64,000 bases of DNA from Pseudeuparius sepicola (Eukaryota > Arthropoda > Insecta > Coleoptera > Anthribidae), in NCBI GenBank assembly GCA_963920635.1, contig OY987298.1, forward strand, positions 20,555,647-20,619,646. Reading direction: 5' to 3'. Below, piece by piece: positions 19,950 through 31,157 of the stretch. The notes beneath the pieces are model-generated. The model saw only the letters and a program-made list of their open reading frames with translations. It was not told the origin of the DNA and made no database searches. Position numbers and translations under genes: made by a program. Numbering within the stretch: position 1 is the first letter of the stretch; the number at the start of each line of letters is the position of its first letter.

Positions 19950-20965
19950 CACGGGCGTAGCCAGGATTTAGTTTTGGGGGGGGGGTTTAGTTTGAGAAGT
20001 AAATAAAACAACAAAAATATACTTACATGAAATTTAATATCTATATATTCATCCGAAAAACTACGACATATTTATAAAGTTCTTAACTTTAAATGAAATG
20101 GATAAATTAATTTCGTTCCTCTGCGCTAAATCTAAAACCATTAAAGAAGAAATCTTCGGCTTTTTCTTTTAAATATATCCACTACTTCATGTGCATGAAT
20201 TTCTGTTCCATAGTGAATGTTCATTAACCATTAAGTCTGTTTTCACTTGTAGTGTTTCGTAAATAGTTTTTCAGTCTCCTTAGGCTCGAGAAAGACCTTT
20301 CTGGGGTAGCAGTGGATACAGGAATGGTAGCCAAGATTTGTAGTAATGTGTAAATATTAGGATAAAGGTTTTTATCGCACATATCTAGGCATTCCAAACT
20401 AGATTTCGGGGTAGGCAGTCTTCTTATCAGCATGCAAGGTAGCTGAAGCTTTGATAGCTAAATCCAAATTTGTTTCTTTATTAGAAACCCCTTGACCTTG
20501 ACTACACCACTTTTTCCAGTAGTCCATACCTTAAGGTTTATCACCCTTCCTTTTTTTCCCCTCCATTTTTCGACAGTAATAATGATTCACGTATCTATCC
20601 TTAACAAGGTCATCGAATAACAGTGCACTAAAATTACTCACTTACACGGTACACTTAATTCTCTTCACTATTCGTTCACCACTTGTCACTTTTATTCGCT
20701 TCGAGTTCGCATGGGGGCGTGGCGAATAATCGAGAAACAACGCAAAGTGTCCCTACAATACAAAATAGTTCGGCTGCAACTGCGTCTGCCTCTCGTCAAA
20801 AGATGGCGCTAGGCGCTACTATTACTACATAATATATTCAAACGTAATAATAATTTAACTCTTCACTCCTCGTATTTTTTCGGTATAATATTAGGTAATA
20901 TTTTGCTTATTTCGGGGGGGGGGGTTTGGACCCTCGAAACCCCCCCCCCCTTGGCTACGCCCGTG
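19950..20965 (-). mobile_element. hAT element inserted in the Merlin gene
   Basis: The inverted repeats begin CACGGGCGTAGCCA at both ends. Exact 8-bp duplications GCCAGCAC (19942-19949, 20966-20973) come from the Merlin transposase gene. Only the C-terminal part of a hAT transposase is left inside, so the element is an internally deleted copy. Confidence 0.92.
20135..20500 (-). pseudogene. hAT transposase C-terminal dimerisation domain, remnant
   Basis: On the minus strand the sequence has the hAT C-terminal dimerisation signature: YPNIYTLLQILATIPVSTAT, PERSFSSLRRLKNYLR and SENRLNG. Homology then continues in another frame with LMNIHYGTEI and EVVDIFKRKSRR down to about 20135, so at least one frameshift is present. 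Upstream of Met 20433 the similarity also changes frame. The catalytic RNase H-like core is missing. Confidence 0.85.
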
Positions 20966-21412
20966 GCCAGCACCCAACGAATTGAAAGATCCTGGTTAGA
21001 TTGTAAGATCCGTATTTTAAAGAAATTGCGTGGTGTACCAGATCGGCATCTACAATCTCATTTAATTATTGTGCTTGGAAACAACTGAGGAAAAACAATG
21101 GAGATTTGTTTGTGTCTTTTTTGCGTTACATTCACACTGTTTATCGTTGAATATTTATTGTAAAATTGATGTGATATGGTATATATGTAAGATGTATATG
21201 TAAAGTTTTCAAACAAAGTGCCGTTTTTTTATTCTTTTATGCATTTTTCCATTTATTTAATTCCTCCTTGCGAAAATCAAAATAATTTCATGTACCTAAT
21301 AAAAGTAATGTAGGTATAATAATTTCAGGTAGAGCGCACATTGTAGTTAAGTCAAGTTTAGGTAGAGCACTGATCCTAGGTAGAGCGCATATTGTAGTGG
21401 CACCAAGTTTTG

Positions 21413-21899
21413 TTCTAGAAAATCCGATCAGTTAGGTAGTTCTCCAAGTTGGTGTGCTCGTGGTCTGAACCTAATAACTGAATATAAACCTCCCTTCATT
21501 GCCAGTGTGTTGCCACCATAAATTCTCTATATACTTCACGAATTCAATACGTCTGTCTAAACCACCCACGCGCCCCCCGCACCTGAAAGACGCGCTCCAA
21601 CCGCACCGGCAGCGGCGCGCTGCGAATTACGTATAATCTACGTTTGGACGTGGCACCAAAGTAGACACAAATTCCGTATGTATCTGCGTGATTTACCGAA
21701 GGCACATGCCCGCGTGCGCGCCTCCCTCAAATGAACCGCCCCGTTGCGACGTCGCGATTAAATCCCGTGTAGGCATCGGGTGCCGCAGGCAGCCTCGCCC
21801 GCCGCGCCCGCCGCATCCGAGAAATCGGTCCCGACAGGGAGAAGAGTAATTCCCGCCTTGGAACGTCGCGTTTGTCCGCTATCGGTAATTACAGTTCGG
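21413..21899. other. GC-rich host-like block, left of the second hAT
   Basis: The stretch, and its continuation at 22791-22820 beyond the hAT, is rich in CpG and lacks repeat pairs. It resembles a promoter or conserved regulatory region more than transposon DNA. Short frames in it are not convincing genes. Confidence 0.4.
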
Positions 21900-21907
21900 G
21901 GACGTGG

Positions 21908-22782
21908 CAGGGGCGTGCAGTCCATGGAAGCAAGGGAAGCAGTGCTTCCCCTAAACCAAAACAATGTAAAATGATAAAATTTTTGAATTTTTAAACAGGA
22001 AGCAATTCGTTTAGTTACCTAGAGGTATATCAAAAATGCTAAAAAATATTTTATATGTCATAAATATATCAAATCTACAATATGTTATGCCTATAGCAAA
22101 TGCGGCGTTGACTCTGACTGCGCCCATCCTATACCGAGTGACAGTATAGTACAATGTAAGCTATGCCGGCTGCTAGCTTTTCTGTAGCGTTCGATAGTCG
22201 AGAGGTTATTGAACTTTCCACCTCCACCGCACCGGCTGACGCGAATGAGAACGCCTGTTTTAAGCGGGCGTGGAAGCTATCGTTGCAATAGGTTCTTTGT
22301 TTAATTTAGTTGGTTCTGATCTGCGTCGGTGCGTCGCGCGCGTCGTATCTCGGGCGATATGGAAGACAATAATACGGACGTGGAAATGCAAATACCGTCA
22401 ACAGCGGCTGTCGGGAATGACGTTGAAAATGTTAAAGTTGGACAATTATTAAGTAAGAAGAGTGTGTGTGAATGTGTAGTGTATGCCTTAATAATAAAGG
22501 GATTTTCAACATTAAACTTTGCGGATAAGCTTCAATTAATTATAAACGGAAGAGCAAAACCCCCTGTGAACAATTTCACCACAAAAATGAATGAATGACT
22601 TTCACAGATATCGCTGTTGTCTATTGAGAATATACTTCTCCAGAACATGTTAGAGCATCGACGTTTTTATGATGACGTCATTGACGAATTCGCAAAAAGT
22701 GATCGAAGAATCGAATTACATTACAAATATGTAAGTTTTTAAACATTGCTTCCCTTAGTGAAAATGTCACCGCACGCCCCTG
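21908..22782 (+). mobile_element. hAT element, 875 bp, internally deleted
   Basis: The ends are CAGGGGCGTGC and GCACGCCCCTG. Exact 8-bp duplications GGACGTGG flank it (21900-21907, 22783-22790). It retains small N- and C-terminal pieces of a transposase gene. Separate from the hAT at 19950, with different ends. Confidence 0.92.
22329..22735 (+). pseudogene. hAT transposase remnants (N- and C-terminal pieces)
   Basis: The frame 22329-22598 contains FADKLQLIINGRAKPPV, resembling the segment before the zinc finger of one hAT clade (ZMYM/DUF4371-like). After its stop, another frame from about 22618 reads LSIENILLQ and then DVIDEFAKSDRRIEL, the usual extreme C-terminus of that clade. Everything between is gone. 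Clade assignment is tentative; the C-terminal match is the firmer part. Confidence 0.6.
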
Positions 22783-22845
22783 GGACGTGGGGAATTGAAG
22801 CGGGAGCGTAGCCCCTTACAATATATGGCTGCTGTTGTTGGTGTA

Positions 22846-23168
22846 CAGGGTGGGCCAAATTGGAGGAAAACTCCTTATTTTGACTGAGATAGACGAAAAC
22901 TGATATCGGCTCATTTTGTATGATAAACTTAATGGCGAAAATCGCAAATCGGTATCTGTTAGCGTTCTTGAGTTACAGGGCGTGTTTCGAAAATTTGCGT
23001 TTCGAAATGTGGCCGTAACTTTTTTCGGGTTGAAATTTTTGTGTTTCTGGTAAAACATTACTAAAACACTTTTTTACGTACAATACAATGCTGCTACTAC
23101 ATTTTTTTCAAGACAATGGCTTAAGAATTACCGATTAAAAAATATTTTTTTTTAAATGGAACACTTTG
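22846..23168. mobile_element. Probable small MITE, CAGGGTGGGCCA end
   Basis: TA-flanked CAGGGTGGGCCAAATT (left) and AAATGGAACACTTTG (right) mirror the arrangement at 39222-39405. Inner sequences share little, so I call a family only from the paired end types. Confidence 0.4.
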
Positions 23169-23170
23169 TA

Positions 23171-24628
23171 TATTGTTTTTAATACAGCAAACTACTTCAT
23201 TTGTTGCTTCCCAAATCATGCCTATCTTTTGGTTTGGTTAATGTTACACCGTACTGATGATTGTGCCAAATAGCATGAAACACGTGTATGCGGTTACTAG
23301 TTTTTCTTTTTGTTAACTTTGAGTGTTTGCCCATTATCACCTTTTCTTGTAATAATTAATTTTAAAAATAAAAAAATATATATGTTTTGTCGAAAAAACC
23401 TTTCTTGTTGTGTATCGCTGAAACAAAACTGCTGTCCTAAAATCGTCAATGGAACAAAATATACTTAAAATAACCCAGGGAATAACCCCCTGAATTTTTG
23501 CTATATGTTTAGTAAACACCCTAAAGGCGTGTATATATATGCTACACAAGCCTGTGTAGATATTCTTGTAAAAATTCAAATTGTATAGCAAAACGAAAGT
23601 GGTTAATTTAACCAGAATCCGTTGCGACCACTGTCAGTGTTTCAATTGTACCAAATTGTATTACTGTAGGATGGGGAGTACAAAGGATGATTTTTTCAGG
23701 ACATAGGCCACCAAATTAGCCGAAATTAGCCAAATAATGGTCGATGTGTCATTTTGCCTGCTACTGTGCCATTATGCCCTGCCTTCCGCTATATATGTTC
23801 TTATCTCCCTATTCCGCTTATACAATGAGCTCTCAGTTACATTAAGCGTTATTTCAGACGCTCGGCCATTACCATGCTTACCCCAAAACATTTAATAATC
23901 CTGCACAGTCCAATATAGCCGGGAAAATCAGACAGAAATGTCGCGGCGACAAGGCCTGGAACGCCCGACGAAAAGACAACCCGAGAGTAGGTATTATTCG
24001 AATAAAACACAATAGGGAAGAGGCTGGAATTCGACCCTTCGAGTATGCCGGCTAGTTTTGCTTTGTGAAGCAGGTAGATTCTAGATTGGAAAATTATATA
24101 AAGGGCGCACAGAGCTTTTTCGGGAATATTGTTGTTTTGCTTTTCTATTATTCTTTTCATTGATTTCCCTTTGATGATTTTTTTGTTAACAATATTAATA
24201 TACACACATTTACGAGAGTCTTAGTCTATTCGTTAAACAGGATGAGGCAAAGCTGAAAATATTTGACTTTTTTGAAAAAGGGCACCATTTGTGGTATAGG
24301 TATCGACTGTTAATCATACGAAATAAATTAACTTTTATTTAAAATCTGTAGCGAAATGGGGTAACCAAAATATGTTTGATCTAAGTATTTGGAGAAAAAA
24401 GCAGACATCATAATACCAAACTGTTTTCTAGGAGACTATGACCAAAAATTTAGTGTTTGTCTCTGCGCTCGCTCTTAATATACAGCACACAGTTTATTAT
24501 AGGGCACATTTTTCATTAATGAGAGTACCTATACACTACAATGTAGGTACCGAGATTTGTCCTGTTGCCATACCTATTAATTATAATCGACATTTGGAAT
24601 ATTAAAGTCAATATGAACTTAATATTTA
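23171..24628. other. No gene recognised
   Basis: A minus-strand frame at 23849-24205 (118 aa) has no motif I know, and its stretch 23880-24010 is GC-richer than its surroundings. An old LTR or UTR fragment is possible. Confidence 0.35.
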
Positions 24629-24630
24629 TA

Positions 24631-25822
24631 CAGTGTGTCCCGTTTTTCATGTTACCACCCCTGAAAGTTTAGACTTTCTTAGACTTATAGATTTATACAG
24701 CCTACTTAGGTAGGCTGGAGGAATTGAACTGGTGAATTTTTTATAGATATGTCCCTGAAAAGCCATAATTTGCGAAGTATTGGTTTGAACTTGCCGCGAA
24801 ATCCTGGCCTACTGCGATTTTTTAAAGGGGCGCGTTTTTAGAAAAACCATATTAGGCATTTTTTATTTAAAATCTGACATCACAGCGTTAATCAGGATAC
24901 ATCGAAACCCCCATATACCAAATTTAAACAAAAAATATAGAGGGGTCCCTTTCTGCAGGTTGTCAAAATTGAGCAAAATAGAAAGTGTTGGTGTGAAAAA
25001 ATTCAGTACAAGAATATCTGGACCAGCCCATAATCCTCAATTTTTATAAATCTATAAATATATGGATCATGAGTGCTGTGGAATTTTTGAAAAATCCAAT
25101 AATTTTATTTTTTAGAAAATGCATATCCACAAATAAAAAAAATTTTAATTATTGAACAAATTTAAATTATTCTCAACGAAGTCATTGTCTAAGATGATAC
25201 AATTTCTGTGCGTTTCCTGTTGTGGCACATCAGCCACCTTAACTGATATGGACTTATTGACTAGCAGGCTTCTCTATTTTTTAGACTTAGTTCGTTTATA
25301 GTGTCTGGGGTGGTTTTAATATAATCGACTTTTGACCCGAATAAAGTTTCAAAAAATTCAGCATTTTGAGTTGGCACAGAGAAGAAAACCTTGTATATTT
25401 TTTTATTGGATCTTTGCACATCAACACTATGAGTGGTCCTGTCGATCATTCAACTGTTTTGAAGTAATTCCATAGCACACTTGACTCGTAAGACGAATTT
25501 AAAATTCCTATTTTTCTCAACTGTGACACCCTGCAGAATGGAACCCCGTGTATATTTTTTGTTCAAATTTGGTATATGGGGGTTTCGATGTATCCTGATT
25601 AACGCTGTGATGTCAGATTTTAAATAAAAAATGCCTAATATGGTTTTTCGAAAAACGCGCCCCTTTAAAAAATCGCAGTAGGCCAGGATTTCGCGGCAAA
25701 GTCAAACCAATACTTCTAAAATGATGACCTTTCAGGGACATATCTATAAAAAAATCACCCGTTCAATTTCCCCAGCCTACTTAGATTTTCAGGGGTGTTA
25801 ACATGGAAAACGGGACACACTG
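24631..25822 (-). mobile_element. Long-TIR element, CAGTGTGTCCCG family
   Basis: Ends CAGTGTGTCCCGTTTT lie between TA dinucleotides (24629-24630, 25823-25824). Inverted arms of roughly 310-350 bp match closely, including GCGATTTTTTAAAGGGGCGC and CATCACAGCGTTAATCAGGA. The left arm has about 40 extra bases near 24670-24710. The 530-bp core holds a transposase-like relic on the minus strand. A related copy without visible arms is at 50800-51445. Confidence 0.85.
25200..25470 (-). pseudogene. Tc1/mariner-type transposase C-terminus, relic
   Basis: On the minus strand the reading FFETLFGSKVDYIKTTPDT and INELSLKNREAC resembles the tail of ITm transposases (FFLWG.lKd.VY.TTPdTI.EL...I.EAC). After a stop the similarity seems to continue with SISPYQLRW. 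No catalytic residues remain. The assignment rests on pattern only, supported by the TA-flanked long-TIR context. Confidence 0.5.
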
Positions 25823-26241
25823 TAGATCTTAGGATTTTTCAAGACGCAAATTGTTTCTGAAATAATAAGAAAATGACAGATATTTTTTGAAATAGCATTT
25901 CAATTGGAACGAATCTAAACATTCTTTGGCTAAGAGCGAAACTAAATTGAAACTCCAACTATAGAGAAGCAATTTCACGTATGATAAATTCCTACAACCC
26001 CCTTTGACCTAATAGAATAAAGTGGGACTAAAAGCTTCTAAATAGTCTGGGATTTTACAATCCGACCGAATTATCATCAAAACCCCCTCTTTTCCAGGGA
26101 CGGACTTACGCAACATTAACCCTAGTTAATTTGGCATCTCCGACCTTGGAACAGCTTTGCCTAATTTGATGCCATTTGTAAAATCCTCGTTACAGTACTG
26201 GGTGGTAGATAGATCTTGTCGATGGGGCTCGTAGACATATA

Positions 26242-27486
26242 GGCCGGGGAAATTACGGTAAAAAATAACGAAACCTAGACAAAATTCATAACCTCATTTT
26301 TATAATGCCATCACAACATATTGGTAATAAATGAACGCCAGAATTGTTTTTTATACAAAATAAACATAAGCGTGTGGGCGTTTTTTAGAAAAATACATTT
26401 TCTTGTTGTAATAAAGACGGCATAAATATTAACTGCGAATTTTAAGCTGCATTTATTAGTAAGTAAGGTATATAAAGTTGAGATTGATAAATTACACAGA
26501 TTACGTTTGCGCAAGTATCCGAATGATGTAAAAATGACTTTTTGCGTAATATTTTGTTGGGCAAAAATATTAACCACGTTTTTATTATTTATAATTACCT
26601 TAAAAATCAAGTATTAACAGTTTGTTCTGAAATTAAACATATTGTTTCGCCGGAAATCGCATTTTAAAGAAATTTTAAGCTGTCTTTGAGAGCAAAATTA
26701 TTAACTGGCTGATTTTTGTTAAACTTTGTAAGTGGATACTAAGTCCTGTTAAATTTTTTGAAATTAAATAAAAATTGGTAACGGAAGTATACAAATGACA
26801 AATGACAGTTATGACCTAAATAAATGTTTAGTTTCGCTATATGTGATTTAATATAGTTATATTGTAAAAAGTTAAACAAGAAAAAAAACAGTTAATTTTT
26901 TTGCTTTTCCTAAAGAAATAACAAATGACAGTTGACCTATATGCGCCGTAAATAAATGTTTAATTTCGCTATATATGATTCAATATAGTTATATTGTAAA
27001 AAGTTAAACAAACAAAAAACTGTTAATATTTTTGCTTATTCTATACCAATGAGAAGTGACAGCTGACGTACATTCGGCTCAGATAAAAATGTTTATTTTG
27101 TATAAGTTACATTCTATTTGTAAAAGGGAATTATCATCTGCAATAAAAACATAGTTAATATTTTTGCCTTTTGCCGAAATAGAAAATTATCCGATTTTTA
27201 TCTCTCTTTGTCGATCTAAGTTACTTCCATATTCTTAAAATGTTTAATTTCTTAATATATGTTAGCAAGGGAAGTTTTTTACCTAAAGACTCTAAAAAAA
27301 CCCAGTTAACATTTTTGCTCGAAATTTCTAACGAAAAATAGGTGTTTTTTGAGGTAACTCAAGGTTCCGTTTTTTCAAAATGTTTAATTTTTGGTTTCTA
27401 CCAACGTATTTACTTATAACTTTGATATGGTAAAACAAAATTGCAGTTAATATTTTTGTCTAGGTCAAATGCTATTTTCCCTGGCC
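26242..27486. mobile_element. Mirror-symmetric repeat array with TIRs
   Basis: The ends GGCCGGGGAAAT and, inverted, GGCCAGGGAAAAT lie between TA dinucleotides. Four copies of a CAAAAATATTAAC-like motif (about 26274, 26421, 26561, 26691) are followed by five in the opposite orientation (about 26889, 27021, 27152, 27303, 27444), spaced 130-151 bp. Right-hand units also share TTTCGCTATATRTGATT and GTTATATTGTAAAAAG. No coding potential seen. Confidence 0.7.
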
Positions 27487-27488
27487 TA

Positions 27489-28960
27489 ATTGAGCAGTGC
27501 GATGTGCCGCAATGTTATCGGAACTATAACCATACGTATGGTGTTTGAAAATTTTCCGTGTTTTCTTTAATACGTTCATGTGGAAACCCAAACTGAATCA
27601 CCGTTTACAAGGGCTGTGAATGACCCTTCAACGTTTTTTAAGAGTTTGTATATAGGTACCTACTGAAAACGTACTTCGACGCAGGGCCGTACAATTTAAA
27701 AATATTAAGTTTTCGAAGTAAAAATAAACTGTAAGTTAAATTGTTGTCAATTCTGATTAATATTTAGACTCCTTATTATTAAATACAGGGCCGCATTAAT
27801 GGAAAAAAAGGAATTTTCAGTATAATTGTCTCAAAACATTTTAAAAATATTTCGTGTCATACATCATGGTATTTGCAATAGAAAGTGCCTTCAAAATCTA
27901 AAAAAAATCCAGTATTCCGTATTTAAAAAAATTAAGTTGAAGATGGTTTCTCAAAAACGAAACGTTGTAGAACAAATTTAAAAACTCCATCTTAAGGCCC
28001 GTTAAAAAGTGCCATAAGAATGTGTTTTTCTTTTTTCTCTATCTGTGATAACAACTTCAGAAAAAAATAAAATCGAAAACGCAAAATTTTACTTTTTTCA
28101 AAATAACTCAAAGACGAAAAAAGATATTAAAAATATGTTTGTGCCATTTTATTGACTTCAAAATTGCGCAACTTTTTCCCCATTTAACCGTTGCCCTATC
28201 TCTCACCGTTTGCAATATCCCCATGCTGTTCATTCTTATCCGGGACACAGTGTACATTGAATACAGGATTTGGCAATATGGTGAAGAGAATCGGTGGTGT
28301 TCGCTTGCATGTTATAGAAGACCTTTAATATATTTGTTTGTTGGGCGATTTCATTTCGTCGTTAATTTAGCTAAGTGGCGTATAAGTATATCGATTTAGA
28401 CATGTTTTCAGGAGAGCACTTTAAAACTAAGCGAGAAACAGAGATAATTTTTCGAATCACATTAGGATAACTCATGAACTTTTTATTGTTAATAACCAAT
28501 ATTAGGTAAATGTATTTACAACAAAGATATTTTTGAAAATACTAGATAGGTACGCCTCTTTGCAAAAAAGAAAATCTCTACGTTTTCATATAACCCTATC
28601 GCAATACAATATATACGCCACTTTGCGAACTACGTACCTATACTGTCTCATTTTATAACATACTCCCTCTAAATACTGACGATTGACCATTACTCTAATA
28701 AGGTTGGGTATTTTATATTTGAATATAACTGAACCGAAGTTCTCGTACTGTATACAAAACTTTAATAGAAGGTTTAATAACCAAAAATATACAAAATTAA
28801 ATCAAAGTCAAAAGTTAAAAGTTAAACTTAAGAATTTCCACACCATTTTAACGTATGACAGATTCCTGTAAAACTCTTGATAGTTCTTCGGTCTTATTGC
28901 CCGTTATTCTGGAATTTTTTGTTGCGTTTTGTTTACGAGTAATGGAAGAACATATTTATG
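27489..28960. other. No gene; short shared motif at 28356
   Basis: The only structure is a 27-bp phrase (GTCGTTAATTTAGCTAAGTG, 28356 on) that recurs inverted at 30348-30373. AGGGCCG motifs near 27683 and 27783 look like hAT-type ends but have no partner. Confidence 0.4.
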
Positions 28961-28964
28961 GTTT

Positions 28965-29843
28965 CTAACGCCACTTGATCTGTTTTTGAATGCAGCTTTT
29001 ACTCGTATAACTTTTCTGAGGTCATCTTTTGGTCCTGCATGTCCATCTTTTTAGTGCGTCTGTTCATTCTGTAACAAAAAGGTATCTACTCTTGTTTCAT
29101 AACGATAAAATCAATCTTTTCCGTTGAAATTGACAAAATCTGCCCGCAAAACACCTGTTGACTCCAACATTTGAAAAATAAGATGTTTATACCTTCCACT
29201 TGCAAATGTTACAGATCAACTTTACCATTTAAAGTGTACCAAAAATGAGATTGAAACTCGGCAAGGACATTATTTCAAGAAAACAAATGGTGTTTTGACC
29301 AATGATAATTCGGCATTTTTCTTTATTTTGAATGTACAGTAGTTGATCTGCATCATTTGAAAGCGGTAGCTGGAAATTTTTATATGTTACGAATGTTGGA
29401 GTTAAAAGGTGTTTTGGGGCACATTTTGGCGATTTCAACGCAAACAGTTGACTTTATCGTTATGAAACAAGAGTATCTTTTTGGTGTCTAATGGAAAGAT
29501 TCACTAAAATCATGGACCTGCAATACCAAAAAGATAACCTCAAAAAAGTTACGAGTAAAAGCTCCATCCAAAAACAGCGTAAGTGGCGCCCTCTGTGAGA
29601 TACTTAGAAATTGAAATCTTCAGCTTATTCTCATTCCCCAAAAACAGTAGTTCCAAATTTCATTTCAGCAGTTTGGTTATTATGGAAGATGTAGCCACAT
29701 TCCAATTAAAAAAAAAATTAACTTCAACGCCCTGTATCTCTTAAACAAACAACATTTCTATGAGGCATATTGGCCTCAATAGTCATATTTTGGCCCGAAA
29801 TATATGCAGTTGTTCTATGGATCATTATTAGCGGGACACCCTG
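28965..29843. mobile_element. Foldback element, left end truncated
   Basis: Arms fold around a loop near 29225-29330. Matching phrases are CTTTTACTCGTA/TTACGAGTAAAAG, TACTCTTGTTTCAT/ATGAAACAAGAGTA and AACACCTGTTGACTCCAAC/GTTGGAGTTAAAAGGTGTT. The right tip ends GGGACACCCTG-TA (29834-29845). About 270 bp of the left arm are missing. Other pieces of this family are at 14598-15180 and 56915-57003. Confidence 0.7.
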
Positions 29844-30430
29844 TAAAACACTGCTCATTTCACTGATATTTTTTAAACTACTTAACGGCAAATCGTCTTC
29901 CGAATCGTCACTTTCCAGATTTTCTTCCACGGCCATTATTTTTCTAAAATACCACCTTTTCATGTACCACATTTAACCTGTGCACCTGTTTTTAACACTT
30001 TAGGATTCCATAAAATGACGTAGCTCCTTGGATTTTACCACATTTTGAGTCTCATCTTTCCATTTAATTTAATAAAAGACAATAATAAATTGCCAGTCAG
30101 CTGATGTATGTTGGGGTTAAAATAACACACCGATGAAAGGCTCGCTAACAGACGTATATGGCAATATTCGCCATTGATGTTTATGGAAATAAAGTTATCA
30201 AACAGGTGTATATGATATACCTACATCCGTTAGAGGACTATCAATTAAGCTTTTTCAAACGTACGCCAAAATTAAAAATCGCTGTAACTTTTGAACGGTT
30301 TTGAATTGAAATACGCCACTTCCAATTACAATTACATTTTTCTCATACACGCCACTTAGCTAAATTAACGACGATTTTATAATTACTTTTTGGATAACAA
30401 AAAACAAACCCCTTTCCGCGTTTTTTTAAA

Positions 30431-30628
30431 TCACACCTCTGGAAATTTCCCGCAGCAGGCCGTGACGTAAGCTGCAGATAAATACGGATTAACATGGGAA
30501 CTAGCGTTGTTATCCGGGATGGCAGCTGGAAGCTTGTCGCCGGATGCGCCCAGTGCAAATACGTCCTGCTGGAACTGAAACGGGAACACCGTCAGGTTTA
30601 ATCTGGTGGAAAACGAAAACATCTGCAT
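30431..30628 (-). other. GC-rich segment homologous to 40318-40480
   Basis: A core of about 50 bp (CCGGATAACAACGCTAGTTC followed by CCATGTTAATCCGT and GCTTACGTCAC on the minus strand) is almost identical to 40371-40427. Flanking bases match less well. Both copies keep one open frame with ASSHVNP and LSAAYVT in the same phase. It could be a low-copy repeat, a duplicated regulatory element or a short exon; I cannot decide. Confidence 0.5.
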
Positions 30629-30719
30629 GCTAACGCCTCCGGGCGATGTTTTTCATTTGGTAATTACAAATGCAAAATGGGTCAAGGCAGGAGCCCCGGC
30701 AGCTATTAGCCACGAAATG

Positions 30720-31150
30720 CGTTGCAATTAAGGAGATGTTTTAGAAATACATAACTTCTCGATGTGATCACTACAAAACTGACTAAAGCCCGGAATTAAA
30801 GGCAGAAAAAAAATATAGGCAGCACGGAAATTTTTATATTTTTTTCATACAATTAACAAATTGTTTGAAAATTGTTTGTATTTTGATAGCTGATTTGTAT
30901 GTACTTTCCAGTGCTGATTTCAAAAATGAAATCCATTTTTTTCTATCACGTCAGGTTATCTCACAAAAAAGGGACCTACTTTGGGTAAAAAACTAAATTT
31001 AACGCAATTTTTACAGTTGTTCTTAAGGTCCTAGCTTTTATTAAACAGGTAAGAGGTGCCATAGTTTACATTTACACAACAGAATATTGAAAAATCTTTA
31101 ATTCTCATTGGTCAAAAGTCCTTATAGAAACGCTTTAGCTTTCCATCAAT
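30720..31150. other. AT-rich spacer
   Basis: Nothing recognised. The first bases continue the GC-richer segment that ends near 30720. Confidence 0.4.
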
Positions 31151-31157
31151 ACTTCTT

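Larger units (their letters stand above)
19389..21088 (+). pseudogene. Merlin transposase, inactivated
   Basis: The DDE transposase of the Merlin/IS1016 group is recognisable from RKYNRGRLLQGD, HGRRIDGKCVFG, FFVERRDRNTLLPI and SDEWPTC, and, past the nested hAT, IERSWLDCKIR, which carries the catalytic Glu, and the C-terminal helix. Three defects are visible. The first catalytic Asp, expected in an IDE context, is Asn here (codon 19587-19589). The frame changes by about one base near 19910-19925. A 1,016-bp hAT element splits the gene before the Glu. No clear natural start was found; Met 19389 or 19431 are possible. Confidence 0.88.
19043..21404 (+). mobile_element. Merlin transposon, split by a nested hAT
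   Basis: The ends are GGTGCCAC-ACAATATGCG inverted repeats. Exact 8-bp direct repeats AAGTTTTG flank them (19035-19042, 21405-21412), as expected for Merlin. Three subterminal GCGCTCTACC-like motifs at the left and three inverted ones at the right may be transposase sites. Without the hAT (19950-20965) and its duplication the element would be about 1.34 kb, a normal compact Merlin size. Merlin is related to bacterial IS1016/ISXO2-type elements. Confidence 0.9.
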
